The notes: generated by a model from the sequence alone, not told the origin. 64,000 bases of DNA from Ponticoccus alexandrii (GCF_016806125.1 NZ_CP047166.1:1302001-1366000), one strand, 5' to 3'; shown: positions 44,860 through 54,198, counted from the stretch's first letter. Made by a program: numbers and translations.

Positions 44860-46035
44860 ATGGCACGAGGTAAACAGACCGAACTGGTGCACGGCGGCAC
44901 CAAGCGCAGCCAGTGGGGCGAGGTCAGCGAGGCGATCTTCCTGACGCAGGGCTTCGTCTATGACAGCGCCGAGGCGGCGGAGGCCCGGTTCAAGAAGACC
45001 GGTCCCGACGAATTCATCTATGCGCGCTACGGCAACCCGACCGTGGCCATGTTCGAGGAGCGGATGGCGCTGCTCGAGGGCGCCGAGGACGGATTCGCCT
45101 GCGCCTCGGGGATGGCGGCTGTCAATGGCGCGCTCTGTTCGATGCTCAAGGCGGGCGATCACGTGGTGTCGGCCCGGGCGCTCTTTGGCTCCTGCCTTTA
45201 CATCCTCGAAGAGGTGCTGACCCGCTACGGGGTCGAGGTCACCTTCGTCGACGGCGAGGACATGGGCGCCTGGGAGGCGGCGATCCGTCCCGACACCAAG
45301 GCGGTCTTCTTCGAATCCATGTCCAACCCGACCCTGCGGCTGGTGGACATCTCGGCTGTGGCCAGGCTGGCCCATGCGCAGGGCGCCCTGGTCGTCGTGG
45401 ATAACGTCTTTTCGACCCCGGTCTATTCAAAGGCTCTCGAACAAGGGGCGGATCTGGTGGTCTATTCGACCACCAAGCACGTGGACGGGCAGGGGCGCTG
45501 CCTTGGCGGCATCATTCTGGGGGCCCGCGAGCATATCCGCGGCGTGGTCGAACCCTACATGAAGCACACCGGCGGTTCGATGAGCCCGTTCAACGCCTGG
45601 GTCATGTTGAAGGGGCTGGAAACTCTGGGCCTGCGGGTGCGCGCCCAGACAGAGGGCGCGGTGCGGATCGCCGAGGCCCTGCAGGGCCACCCGAAGCTGG
45701 CGCAGATGATCTACCCGGGCTACCCCGGTCACCCCGACCACGCGCTGGCGCAGGCGCAGCTGGGGGCGGGCGGGACGATGATCTCGCTGGACCTCAAGGG
45801 TGGGAAAGAGGCGGCCTTCCGCTTCCTGGACGCGCTGGAGGTGGTCATCATCTCGAACAACCTTGGCGATGCGAAATCGATCGTGACCCATCCCGGAACC
45901 ACCACGCACAGCCGGCTGACCCCTGAGCAGCGGGAGCAGCTGGGGATCTCCGAGGGGCTGGTGCGGCTTTCGGTGGGCATCGAGGATCCGGCGGATTTGA
46001 TCGCGGATCTCATGGGGGCGCTCGAGGCGGTCTGA
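44860..46035 (+). CDS. metZ: O-succinylhomoserine sulfhydrylase
   Basis: PLP enzyme converting O-succinylhomoserine plus sulfide to homocysteine in methionine synthesis. The 391-residue product has the Cys/Met-metabolism fold with the PLP lysine Lys206 in VYSTTKHVDGQGRCLGG, the Asp of the PLP site in VVVDNVFSTP, and SMSNPTLR. The FLTQGFVYDSAEAAEARF start and C-terminal NLGDAKSIVTHPGTTTHSRL match MetZ better than cystathionine synthase. It is controlled by the SAM-II riboswitch immediately upstream, which supports the methionine assignment. Confidence 0.95.
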   Translation: MARGKQTELVHGGTKRSQWGEVSEAIFLTQGFVYDSAEAAEARFKKTGPDEFIYARYGNPTVAMFEERMALLEGAEDGFACASGMAAVNGALCSMLKAGDHVVSARALFGSCLYILEEVLTRYGVEVTFVDGEDMGAWEAAIRPDTKAVFFESMSNPTLRLVDISAVARLAHAQGALVVVDNVFSTPVYSKALEQGADLVVYSTTKHVDGQGRCLGGIILGAREHIRGVVEPYMKHTGGSMSPFNAWVMLKGLETLGLRVRAQTEGAVRIAEALQGHPKLAQMIYPGYPGHPDHALAQAQLGAGGTMISLDLKGGKEAAFRFLDALEVVIISNNLGDAKSIVTHPGTTTHSRLTPEQREQLGISEGLVRLSVGIEDPADLIADLMGALEAV

Positions 46036-46157
46036 GGCATAATCCTTGGACTTTGATCCGATCAGTCGTATTTCACGTATGTCTTACCGAGAATGGAACC
46101 TGCGCACGGCGGGCCATAGGTTAGAACGTGACTGACGACGGACGGGGGCCATCGGCC

Positions 46158-47258
<1,101 letters not shown>

Positions 47259-47277
47259 TGCCTGAAATTCGGGCAGT

Positions 47278-47300
47278 GGCGCCGGAGGCCGTCCGGCGCC
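47278..47300 (+). terminator. Hairpin after folE2
   Basis: GGCGCCGGA, loop GGCCG, TCCGGCGCC. A 9-bp GC stem 20 bp after the stop, without a T-run. Confidence 0.4.
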
Positions 47301-47382
47301 GTCGTCATTCATGGAGCCGTCACCAGAATCGTGGCAGCATGGCGGCGGGAGGAAACCGAACCCGTGCGAAGAGGTTTCCACG

Positions 47383-47610
47383 ATGCCACGCGACAACGTC
47401 CAGATCGGGATGGGGCATGCCTCCATCCATCAGAAGATCGACCGCTATTTCCTTGAAATCGGCCTTGGCCTGAACCCCTACGCCCTGCGGCGCGGGCGCC
47501 TGCGCGAGATCATCGTGCTGGAATCCGCCACGGATGCGCAGTTGGCCGAACTGGGCCTGCGGCGTGAGGAGATCCTCAGTTTCGTGTTCCGCGACATTCT
47601 CGCCGCGTGA
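47383..47610 (+). CDS. Small protein with DUF1127-like C-terminus
   Basis: The 75-residue product starts MPRDNVQIGMGHASIHQKID and ends LRREEILSFVFRDILAA. The last 30 residues follow the pattern of DUF1127 proteins (D-x-Q-L-A-x-L-G-L-x-R-x-E-I), a family of small RNA-associated or phosphate-responsive proteins in Alphaproteobacteria; the N-terminal part is not typical. GAAGAGG lies 8 bases before the ATG at 47383. Function is unknown; the DUF1127 link is tentative. Confidence 0.65.
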   Translation: MPRDNVQIGMGHASIHQKIDRYFLEIGLGLNPYALRRGRLREIIVLESATDAQLAELGLRREEILSFVFRDILAA

Positions 47611-47683
47611 CCGCTGCGGTTGCCGCTTTCCCATGCCGCGCTTGCGCGGTAGGGTCGCGGCGATCAGGAACGGGGGCGCAGCG

Positions 47684-47803
47684 ATGCGGACGTTGACGGG
47701 ACATTGCCTTTGCAGGGCCTGCCGGTTCGAACTGGTGGGTGCACACGCTCAGGCCTGCCAGGCCGACGAGGCGCGGAGCCGGGCGCCGGCCTTGCAGGTC
47801 TGA
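47684..47803 (+). pseudogene. Remnant of a GFA/CENP-V-domain gene
   Basis: A 39-codon frame begins MRTLTGHCLCRACRFELVGA, which closely matches the N-terminal Cys-rich start of glutathione-dependent formaldehyde-activating (GFA, PF04828) proteins (TLTGHCLCGAVRFEL type), then dissolves into unrelated sequence and stops. Full-length members are about 130 residues with further Cys ligands, all missing here. It lies in the short folE2-trkH gap and is most likely a decayed gene fragment. Confidence 0.5.
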
Positions 47804-47823
47804 GTCGGTCCGGACGCCCGCCG

Positions 47824-49272
47824 ATGTTCGATATCCGCCCCGTCGCCTATGTGATCGGCCTGCTGGTCGCGATCCTCGGCGCGATGATGTTCCTGCCGTT
47901 GCTCGTCGACCTCGCCGAAGGCCGGGGAGAGTGGCACGTCTTTCTGGAAACCGGCGTCCTGACGATGTTCTGCGGGGGCATGATCGCGCTGGCCTGCGCC
48001 AATGGCGTGAAAGAGCACCTTACGCTGCAACAGACCTTTCTGCTGACCACCGGCGTCTGGGTCGCGCTGCCTTTCTTCGGCGCGCTGCCCTTCGTGCTGG
48101 GCGCTACCGAGGCCAGTTTCACCGACGCTTATTTCGAGGCCATGTCGGGTATGACGACCACCGGGTCGACGGTCTTCACCCAGCTGGAAACCCTGCCCAA
48201 GGGGCTGCTTCTGTGGCGCGGCTTGCTGCAATGGTCCGGCGGCATCGGGGTGATCGTCATGGCCATGGTCTTCCTGCCGGAACTGAGGGTCGGGGGGATG
48301 CAGATCTTCCGATCCGAGGCCTTCGATACCATGGGCAAGATCCTGCCCCGCGCGACGCAGATCGCCTCTTCGATCTCGACCATCTATGTCTCGCTGACGC
48401 TGGCCTGCACCGCCTGCTACCTGATCGTGGGCATGAATGCCTTCGATGCCACCGTGCATGCGATGACCACGGTCTCGACCGGCGGCTTCGCCAATTACGA
48501 CGCCTCTTTCGGGACCTTCTCGGGGCCGGCGGAATACATCGCCTCGGTCTTCATGATCCTCGCGGCGTTGCCTTTCGTGCGCTACGTGCAGATGGTCGGC
48601 GGCAACCGCTTCGCGGTGTTTCAGGACATCCAGGCGCGCGGATTCCTCTGGGTGATCGGCGTTCTGACGGTCTGCACGGCGGTGGCGCTGTTGTGGATCT
48701 TCCCGCACCACCCGGAACAGGCGGTGCGCGAGGCGCTGTTCAACATCACCTCGATCATCTCGGGGACCGGCTATGCCTCTGTCGACTACATGCAGTGGGG
48801 GCCGGTGCTGGTGACGATGTTCTTCTACATCGGCCTGATCGGAGGCTGCGCGGGCTCGACCGCCTGCTCGGTGAAGATATTCCGCTACCAGTTGCTGTTC
48901 GCGGCGGTGCGGGTGCAGCTGAAGCGCATCGTCTCGCCGCACGGGGTCTTCGTGACGCGCTACGACGGGCGGCCGGTGGCGCAGGACGTGCTGCGGTCGG
49001 TCATGACCTTCTTCGTGTTCTTCGTGGTCTCGCTGGGGGTCTTCGCGGTGGCGCTGTCGCTGACGGGGCTGGACTTCATTACTTCGGTGTCCGGCGCGGC
49101 CACGGCTTTGGCCAACGTGGGGCCGGGGCTGGGCGACATGATCGGCCCGGCGGGCAATTTCGCGGGGCTGGGCGATACGGCGAAGTGGATTCTGTGCTTC
49201 GCCATGCTGGCCGGGCGGCTGGAGCTGATGGCGGTTTACGTGCTCTTCACCCTGCGGTTCTGGCAGGACTGA
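47824..49272 (+). CDS. trkH: Trk-type potassium uptake protein TrkH
   Basis: Potassium channel/transporter subunit of 482 residues with four M1-P-M2 repeats. Selectivity-loop Gly are seen in TTTGSTVFT (about 116-124), TTVSTGGFANYD (about 217-228) and SGTGYASVDYM (about 315-325). The helices LLVAILGAMMFLPLLVDL and GIGVIVMAMVFLPEL are typical. Its usual RCK partner TrkA is not in the window. The ATG at 47824 was chosen because the first helix starts there; upstream frame is the GFA remnant region. Confidence 0.94.
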   Translation: MFDIRPVAYVIGLLVAILGAMMFLPLLVDLAEGRGEWHVFLETGVLTMFCGGMIALACANGVKEHLTLQQTFLLTTGVWVALPFFGALPFVLGATEASFTDAYFEAMSGMTTTGSTVFTQLETLPKGLLLWRGLLQWSGGIGVIVMAMVFLPELRVGGMQIFRSEAFDTMGKILPRATQIASSISTIYVSLTLACTACYLIVGMNAFDATVHAMTTVSTGGFANYDASFGTFSGPAEYIASVFMILAALPFVRYVQMVGGNRFAVFQDIQARGFLWVIGVLTVCTAVALLWIFPHHPEQAVREALFNITSIISGTGYASVDYMQWGPVLVTMFFYIGLIGGCAGSTACSVKIFRYQLLFAAVRVQLKRIVSPHGVFVTRYDGRPVAQDVLRSVMTFFVFFVVSLGVFAVALSLTGLDFITSVSGAATALANVGPGLGDMIGPAGNFAGLGDTAKWILCFAMLAGRLELMAVYVLFTLRFWQD

Positions 49273-49368
49273 GGCGGGGCGATTGGTAGCCTTGGCGCCT
49301 TAGGGCGGTCCCCCGTGAGGCGTCGTAGGTCGGGATTCAATCCGCCATTTCGCACGAAGCGATCCGCC

Positions 49369-49578
49369 CCAATCGCTCAGTCGCGCATCGTTGGGCCGTG
49401 GCGCGGCGATCTGACTTTTCTGGAAGGCACTTTATCCCTGTCAAGTCCGTACGACTCGACTCAGGTCGCGATATCGTCAGCCAAATCGCCGGGCCAGGGG
49501 GCGGCCCGTCATGTCGAAGACATGCCTCAGGCATGATGCGCGGCGGCTTCGCCTTGATTCCGCGCCGGGTGTTGGATC
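49369..49578 (-). repeat. Dispersed ~205-bp repeat, inverted copy
   Basis: The reverse complement of this stretch aligns end to end with 41111-41313: ACCCGGCGCGGAATCAAGGC, CCCGGCGATTTGGCTGACGA, CGGACTTGACAGGGATAAAG and CGCGCCACGGCCC. The 468-bp gap 49273-49740 holds this element and the valS terminator and no gene. Confidence 0.7.
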
Positions 49579-49710
49579 GAGCCGACCCTTTTTCACCATT
49601 GACTGGCGTGAGCCTTGGGACGGGTAGGTAGGACTTCCCGAATGTCGGGCCGATCGCTAGCCGCAGGCGGCCAGCCCGCTACCCCCCAGAACGCGCCCCA
49701 CCGTCCAGCG

Positions 49711-49732
49711 CACCCCGCCCGAAGGCGGGGTG
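49711..49732 (-). terminator. Hairpin downstream of valS
   Basis: CACCCCGCC, loop CGAA, GGCGGGGTG. A 9-bp stem with a stable tetraloop 8 bp beyond the valS stop (minus strand), without a long T-run. Confidence 0.6.
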
Positions 49733-49740
49733 CATCTGCC

Positions 49741-52700
49741 TCAGCCCAACTCTGCCAGACGCGCCAGCGCCTCTTGTAGCTTGGCCTCTTCCATCTCGCG
49801 CGCGGCGAGGTTGTCGCGGGCTTCCTCGACCACCTCGGGCGGCGCGGATTCCGCGAACTTGGGGTTCCTCAGCCGTCCGCGCAGCCCGCCGATTTCCTTG
49901 GCGAGCTTGGCGATGGACTTCTCCAGCCGGGCCTTCTCGGCGGTGACGTCGATGATATCCGCCAGCGGCATCCCGAAGGTCGCCCCGCCGACCGGGACCG
50001 TGACGCAGCCCTTGGGGAAATCGGCCACCTCGGAGAGGCTCTCGATCCGGGCCAGACGCTTGATCAGCGCCTCGTTGCGCTCCCACGCGGCGCGGTCCTC
50101 GGCGCCCAGCCCCGTGACCAGAAGCGGCACGTAGAGGCCTGCGGGCACATGCATCTGCGCCCGGGCAGAGCGCACGCCCTCGATCAGGGCGATGACCCAG
50201 GACATTTCCGCCTCGGCCTTCGCATCCACCACATCGGCGGCGGCATAGGTCGGCCAGTCGGTGTGGACCAGCATCTTGGACCGGGTGCCCAGCGTGCCCC
50301 AAAGCTCCTCGGTGATGAAGGGCATGATCGGGTGCAGCATGATCAGGCACTGGTCCAGAACCCAAGCCATGGTTGCGCGGGTTTCGGTCACGACGGCGGG
50401 GTTCTCGTCCGCGAAAAGCGGCTTGGAGAATTCCACGTACCAGTCGCAGACCTTGCCCCAGACGAAGGCGTAAAGCGCGTTGGCTGCGTCGTTGAAACGA
50501 TACTCGGCCAGCGCGAGGTCGACGGTTTCGCGCACGCGCGCCGTCTCGCCCACGATCCAGCGGTTGACGGTCTGCTGCGCGGGCACGACCCATGCGGGAT
50601 CCTTGGCGGTCTCATGCGCGGTGAAGACCTCGTTCATCTCGGCGAAGCGGCAGGCGTTCCAGAGCTTGGTGCCGAAGTTGCGATAGCCCGCGATGCGGTC
50701 CATCGACATCTTCAGAACGCCCCCGATCGAGGCCATGGTCGCGTTGTTGAAGCGCAGCGCGTCGGCCCCGTATTCGTCCACGACCTCGAGCGGGTCGATG
50801 ACGTTGCCGGTGGTCTTGGACATCTTCTTGCCCTTCTCGTCGCGGACGAGCTGGTGCAGGTAGACGGTGTGGAAGGGAATCTCGTCCACCACGGCAAGCT
50901 GCATCATGATCATCCGGGCGACCCAGAAAAACAGGATGTCAGAGCCGGTGACCAGCACGTCCGTGGGGAAATACTTCTGCATTTCCGGCGTGTCCTCGGG
51001 CCAGCCGAGCGTCCCGATGGGCCAGAGGCCGGACGAGAACCACGTATCCAGCACATCGGCATCGCGGAACATGGGCAGTTGCATAGGGCCGTCGAAGGTG
51101 CGGATGGTGCCCTCGTCGGTGACGTCCATGGTATCGCGCAAGGCCTGCAGGACCTCTGCGGCCTCCTGAGCGTCGGCGACGATGCGGAATTCCGTGCCCT
51201 CGGGCGAGATCGCCTTGGCCTTCTCGACGGCTTCGGCCTCTGTCGCGGCGCAGACCGGGTACCAGTCTTCCTCGCCCGGGATGTACCAGACCGGGATCTG
51301 GTGGCCCCACCACAGCTGGCGCGAGATGCACCACGGCTCGATGTTCTCGAGCCAGTGGTAATAGGTCTTTTCACCCGATTCCGGCATGATGGTGATGCGG
51401 CCCGAGCGGACGGCATCCAGCGCGGGGCCGACGACCTTCTCGGCATCGACGAACCACTGGTCGGTCAGCATCGGCTCGATCACCACCTTCGAGCGGTCGC
51501 CGAAGGGCTGCATGATCGGCTTGGCCTCGACCAGCGGGACGAGGTTTTGCTCTTCGGTGCGGTCCTCGCCGCCTTCCTCGGGCGCGACGGGGGCCTTGAC
51601 CGGCTTGCCGAGGCGCGGGTCGGTGGCCTCTGTCATCACGGCGAGACCCTCGGCGGTGATCTCGGCCACCACCTTGTCGCGCGCCTCGAAGCGGTCGAGC
51701 CCGCGCAGGTGGTCGGGCACGAGGTTGAGCGCGTCGGTCTCTGCCTCGGTCAGGGTCTGGTCGCCCTGGGCCACCTTCATCGCGATGGCGGCGGCTTCGG
51801 CGTAGGGGGCGCCGTCGGCGCGCATCTGGCCGGCCATGTCCATCAGGCGGTACATCGGGATGCCGCCACGCTTGGCGACTTGGTAGTCGTTGAAGTCATG
51901 CGCGCCGGTGATCTTCACCGCGCCCGAGCCGAAGGTCGGATCGGGGTATTCGTCGGTGATGATCGGAATCAGGCGGCGGTGCTCCTTGGGGCCGACCGGG
52001 ATCTCGCAAAGCTGGCCGACGATGGGCGCGTAGCGGTTGTCCGAGGGATGCACCGCAACCGCGCCGTCGCCCAGCATGGTCTCGGGCCGCGTGGTGGCGA
52101 TGGAGATGTAGTCGCGCTCTTCCTCGAAAAGCACGGTCCCGTCCTCGTCCTTCTCGACGTAGGTGTAGGTCGCACCGTTCGCGAGCGGATACTTGAAATG
52201 CCACATGTGGCCCGGCGTCTCGATGTTCTCGACCTCGAGGTCGGAAATCGCCGTCTCGAAATGCGGGTCCCAGTTCACGAGGCGCTTGCCGCGATAGATC
52301 AGGCCCTTGTCGTACATATCGACGAAGACCTTGATGACCGCGTCGTGGAAGTTGCCGGTGCTGTCCGCATCGGGCGCGCCGGGGGCGCCGGACATGGTGA
52401 AGGCGTTGCGCTCCCAGTCACACGAACTGCCCAGCCGGTGCATCTGCTGGATGATCGTGTCGCCGTATTGCGTCTTCCAGTCCCAGACGTGGTTCAGGAA
52501 GTCGGCGCGGGTCATATCGGTGCGGCGCAGGCCCTGTTCGGCCTTCAGCTTCTTCTCGACCTGAAGCTGGGTGGCGATGCCCGCGTGGTCCTGCCCGGGC
52601 TGCCACAGCGTGTCGAAGCCGCGCATCCGGTGCCAGCGCGTCAGGATGTCCATCAGCGTGTGGTTGAAGGCGTGGCCCACGTGCAGGGCGCCGGTCACGT

Positions 52701-52836
52701 TGGGCGGCGGGAGCATGATGGTGAAGCTCTCGTCGCGAGATTTGTTGGCACCGGCGCGGAAGGCGCCGCTCTCGATCCACTTGGCGGAGAGGCGGGGTTC
52801 GGCCTCGGCGGCGTTGAACGTCTTTTCCAGGGGCAT
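49741..52836 (-). CDS. valS: Valyl-tRNA synthetase
   Basis: Class I aminoacyl-tRNA synthetase charging tRNA-Val. The 1031-residue product has the HIGH-type motif [16 protein letters not shown] (about 45-60) and the KMSKS-type loop [13 protein letters not shown] (about 655-667), an editing domain (about 190-440) and the C-terminal coiled-coil arm ([20 protein letters not shown]). It is longer than E. coli ValRS (951) because of insertions in the editing domain, common in Alphaproteobacteria. It lies downstream of the hairpin RNA array but is separated by its terminator, so it probably has its own promoter. Confidence 0.97.
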   Translation of the reverse strand: MPLEKTFNAAEAEPRLSAKWIESGAFRAGANKSRDESFTIMLPPPNVTGALHVGHAFNHTLMDILTRWHRMRGFDTLWQPGQDHAGIATQLQVEKKLKAEQGLRRTDMTRADFLNHVWDWKTQYGDTIIQQMHRLGSSCDWERNAFTMSGAPGAPDADSTGNFHDAVIKVFVDMYDKGLIYRGKRLVNWDPHFETAISDLEVENIETPGHMWHFKYPLANGATYTYVEKDEDGTVLFEEERDYISIATTRPETMLGDGAVAVHPSDNRYAPIVGQLCEIPVGPKEHRRLIPIITDEYPDPTFGSGAVKITGAHDFNDYQVAKRGGIPMYRLMDMAGQMRADGAPYAEAAAIAMKVAQGDQTLTEAETDALNLVPDHLRGLDRFEARDKVVAEITAEGLAVMTEATDPRLGKPVKAPVAPEEGGEDRTEEQNLVPLVEAKPIMQPFGDRSKVVIEPMLTDQWFVDAEKVVGPALDAVRSGRITIMPESGEKTYYHWLENIEPWCISRQLWWGHQIPVWYIPGEEDWYPVCAATEAEAVEKAKAISPEGTEFRIVADAQEAAEVLQALRDTMDVTDEGTIRTFDGPMQLPMFRDADVLDTWFSSGLWPIGTLGWPEDTPEMQKYFPTDVLVTGSDILFFWVARMIMMQLAVVDEIPFHTVYLHQLVRDEKGKKMSKTTGNVIDPLEVVDEYGADALRFNNATMASIGGVLKMSMDRIAGYRNFGTKLWNACRFAEMNEVFTAHETAKDPAWVVPAQQTVNRWIVGETARVRETVDLALAEYRFNDAANALYAFVWGKVCDWYVEFSKPLFADENPAVVTETRATMAWVLDQCLIMLHPIMPFITEELWGTLGTRSKMLVHTDWPTYAAADVVDAKAEAEMSWVIALIEGVRSARAQMHVPAGLYVPLLVTGLGAEDRAAWERNEALIKRLARIESLSEVADFPKGCVTVPVGGATFGMPLADIIDVTAEKARLEKSIAKLAKEIGGLRGRLRNPKFAESAPPEVVEEARDNLAAREMEEAKLQEALARLAELG

Positions 52837-53165
52837 GTCGGGACCTCTTTGCTTTGCCCAGACCTGTAGCGAATGGGGGCGGGGAGGGGAAGGGCGCGTG
52901 GGTGTGCAGGTGTGGTGCCCGTGGACCGGACGGGGCGGACCTGTTTGCTGCGCAAAGGCGGCCCGCCCACCCGAGCCGATCCCTTTGGGGCGGAAGGCTG
53001 TTCTGGCGCTGCCGAGGGTTCGCCGGGCCAGTCGGCGGCCTGGGTCGCAGGAAAGAGAGGGCCTTGTTTCGGGTGGGCGCTGGATTGGCGAGGGGGTGGG
53101 CTGTCGGGGGTTCCTGCGGAAACCCAGCCTTGCCCACTGGCTGAAAAAGCCGGGGCTTTCAGCCG
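52837..53165. other. 329-bp gap between valS and the array terminator
   Basis: No gene is supported. It should carry the valS promoter and ribosome-binding site on the minus strand (AAAGAGGTCCCGAC precedes the valS ATG). Confidence 0.4.
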
Positions 53166-53199
53166 AAAAAAGCCCCGCGATGCGGGTGCATCGCGGGGC
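53166..53199 (-). terminator. Strong intrinsic terminator ending the hairpin RNA array
   Basis: Read on the minus strand: GCCCCGCGATGC, loop ACCC, GCATCGCGGGGC, then TTTTTT. A 12-bp perfect stem plus T-run, 13 bases after the last loop-bearing hairpin. It marks the 3' end of the minus-strand transcript that begins at or before the DUF1127 gene. Confidence 0.92.
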
Positions 53200-53212
53200 C
53201 GAAGTTTACGAG

Positions 53213-53236
53213 CGCCCCAGGGAGGAGGAGAGGGGC
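53213..53236 (-). ncRNA. Cuckoo-type RNA module 6 (single hairpin plus terminator)
   Basis: A short stem (GGGGC/GCCCC) carries the conserved 15-nt loop (53218-53232). In the other five modules a short-stem hairpin is followed by a long-stem one; here the place of the long-stem hairpin is taken by the terminator, so the last module ends the transcript. Confidence 0.8.
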
Positions 53237-53253
53237 CTCGAACCGTATGGTGT

Positions 53254-53322
53254 GCGGCGGCACCAGGGAGGAGGAGAGGTGCCGCCGCGTATGCCTGGCT
53301 CCAGGGAGGAGGAGAGGAGCCC
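53254..53322 (-). ncRNA. Cuckoo-type anti-SD RNA module 5
   Basis: Two stem-loops, each displaying the identical loop CUCUCCUCCUCCCUG: a 5-bp stem (GGCTC/GAGCC, loop 53302-53316) then a 10-bp perfect stem (arms 53254-53263 and 53279-53288, loop 53264-53278). The arm is GCGGCGGCAC here, fully Watson-Crick, unlike the G-U-containing versions in modules 1 and 3. Confidence 0.85.
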
Positions 53323-53358
53323 TGCAATCTCTGGCCCGTCGGGGGCCGGTGTCTGGTT

Positions 53359-53429
53359 GCGACGGTGCCAGGGAGGAGGAGAGGCACCGTCGCTGATGTC
53401 GGAAACCCCAGGGAGGAGGAGAGGGGTCC
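53359..53429 (-). ncRNA. Cuckoo-type anti-SD RNA module 4
   Basis: A short-stem hairpin (ACCC/GGGT, loop 53409-53423) and a 10-bp perfect stem (GCGACGGTGC/GCACCGTCGC, arms 53359-53368 and 53384-53393, loop 53369-53383). It is identical to module 2 and part of the 238-bp tandem duplication. Confidence 0.85.
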
Positions 53430-53480
53430 GGCATGTCGTGGGCGGCAGTCGCTTGCGCGAGAGAAGCCCGATTTTAGGGT

Positions 53481-53549
53481 GCGGCGACACCAGGGAGGAG
53501 GAGAGGTGCCGCCGCTTATGCTTGGTCCCAGGGAGGAGGAGAGGGACCC
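53481..53549 (-). ncRNA. Cuckoo-type anti-SD RNA module 3
   Basis: A 5-bp stem (GGTCC/GGACC, loop 53529-53543) then a 10-bp stem (arms 53481-53490 and 53506-53515, loop 53491-53505). The long stem has one non-Watson-Crick position: it is a G-U pair in the minus-strand RNA but an A-C mismatch in the plus-strand RNA, which identifies the minus strand as the structured transcript. Confidence 0.85.
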
Positions 53550-53596
53550 TGCATTCGGTGAGTTCACGGGCCAACGCCGGAACCCTTTGTAAGGTT

Positions 53597-53667
53597 GCGA
53601 CGGTGCCAGGGAGGAGGAGAGGCACCGTCGCTGATGTCGGAAACCCCAGGGAGGAGGAGAGGGGTCC
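53597..53667 (-). ncRNA. Cuckoo-type anti-SD RNA module 2
   Basis: A short-stem hairpin (loop 53647-53661) and a 10-bp perfect stem (GCGACGGTGC/GCACCGTCGC, arms 53597-53606 and 53622-53631, loop 53607-53621). It is the 238-bp-upstream twin of module 4. The linkers between modules contain an A/U-rich stretch (CCCTAAAATCGGG in the RNA sense) that could be a processing site. Confidence 0.85.
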
Positions 53668-53718
53668 GGCATGTCGTGGGCGGCAATCGCTTGCGCGAGA
53701 GAAGCCCGATTTTAGGGT

Positions 53719-53786
53719 GCGGCGACACCAGGGAGGAGGAGAGGTGCCGCCGCTTATGCTAGACCCCAGGGAGGAGGAGAGGGGCC
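53719..53786 (-). ncRNA. Cuckoo-type anti-SD RNA module 1 (promoter-proximal)
   Basis: First module after the DUF1127 gene: a short-stem hairpin (loop 53767-53781, closing with a G-U pair in the minus-strand RNA) and a 10-bp stem (arms 53719-53728 and 53744-53753, loop 53729-53743) with one G-U pair. The loop contains CCUCCUCCC, complementary to the AGGAGG Shine-Dalgarno core. The DUF1127 stop codon is 86 bp upstream, so protein and RNAs are probably made as one precursor and processed. Confidence 0.85.
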
Positions 53787-53872
53787 TTCACATGTCTCTG
53801 GGCCATCGGGACCCGGTATTCTGTTGGGCGGCCGGGCCGCCCTGTTCGCCGGATATCGTATCCGGCTGCCAC

Positions 53873-54091
53873 TTACGCTTCGTAAGCAGCCTGCCATGCG
53901 ACGCGGCGGATCTCTGTCCGGCTCAGGCCGAGATCAGAGAGATCGCGGTCGGTCAGGCTTGCCAGCTCACGGTAGGTCTGGTTGTAGATCTTGCGCTTCG
54001 CGTTGCTTGCACGGAACGCTTCGGTCAGGGCTGCGAACCGGGCGAACAAACCGTTCTGGCTGCCGGTTGCGATATGTGTTGCGTGTGCCAT
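53873..54091 (-). CDS. DUF1127 protein, CcaF1-like
   Basis: The 72-residue product starts MAHATHIATGSQNGLFARFA and carries the DUF1127 signature in its second half: YRELASLTDRDLSDLGLSRT then EIRRVAWQAAYEA, rich in Arg. In Rhodobacter sphaeroides the equivalent gene (RSP_6037, CcaF1, similar length) precedes the CcsR small RNAs, is co-transcribed with them under heat-shock sigma factors, and its product binds RNA and influences their processing. The identical placement here, 86 bp before an 11-hairpin array on the same strand, supports the same role. The ATG at 54091 follows GAGGCAAGAG; the frame extends further upstream but without DUF1127 character. Confidence 0.9.
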   Translation of the reverse strand: MAHATHIATGSQNGLFARFAALTEAFRASNAKRKIYNQTYRELASLTDRDLSDLGLSRTEIRRVAWQAAYEA

Positions 54092-54179
54092 TGTCTCTTG
54101 CCTCAGGCGGTGTTTCGTTCTGTTGTCCCCAAGATGGGTGAAATGCTGCAGGTGCACAATGCCTTCCCAAGCAATGCCG

Positions 54180-54198
54180 CCATGCAGCAATTGCATGG
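54180..54198. promoter_or_regulatory. Palindrome in the DUF1127/mrp divergent promoter region
   Basis: CCATGCA-GCAAT-TGCATGG, a perfect 7-bp inverted repeat with a 5-nt spacer, 89 bp upstream of the DUF1127 start and 115 bp upstream of mrp. It may be an operator shared by the two divergent genes. A heat-shock-type promoter expected for the DUF1127 gene could not be placed with confidence. Confidence 0.4.

Larger units (their letters stand above)
53355..53760 (-). repeat. 238-bp tandem duplication within the hairpin array
   Basis: Bases 53355-53522 and 53593-53760 are identical over 168 bp except one position (CAGTCGC versus CAATCGC), offset by exactly 238. The duplicated block carries three hairpins; including flanking hairpins, four of the eleven loops are duplicated. 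Such near-identity indicates recent unequal exchange or gene conversion. Confidence 0.9.

Noticed and set aside
46036-46157. Zur operator upstream of folE2
   Set aside because: FolE2 genes are often zinc-regulated, but no palindrome resembling a Zur box was found in this gap.
53200-53800. CRISPR array
   Set aside because: The 15-nt repeats are regularly present but spacing varies (38-82 bp), the flanks are complementary rather than unique spacers, and there are no cas genes.
53200-53800. CsrB/RsmZ-type CsrA sponge on the plus strand (GGA in loops)
   Set aside because: Plus-strand loops do carry GGAGG, but the wobble evidence, the minus-strand terminator and the upstream DUF1127 gene all place the transcript on the minus strand.
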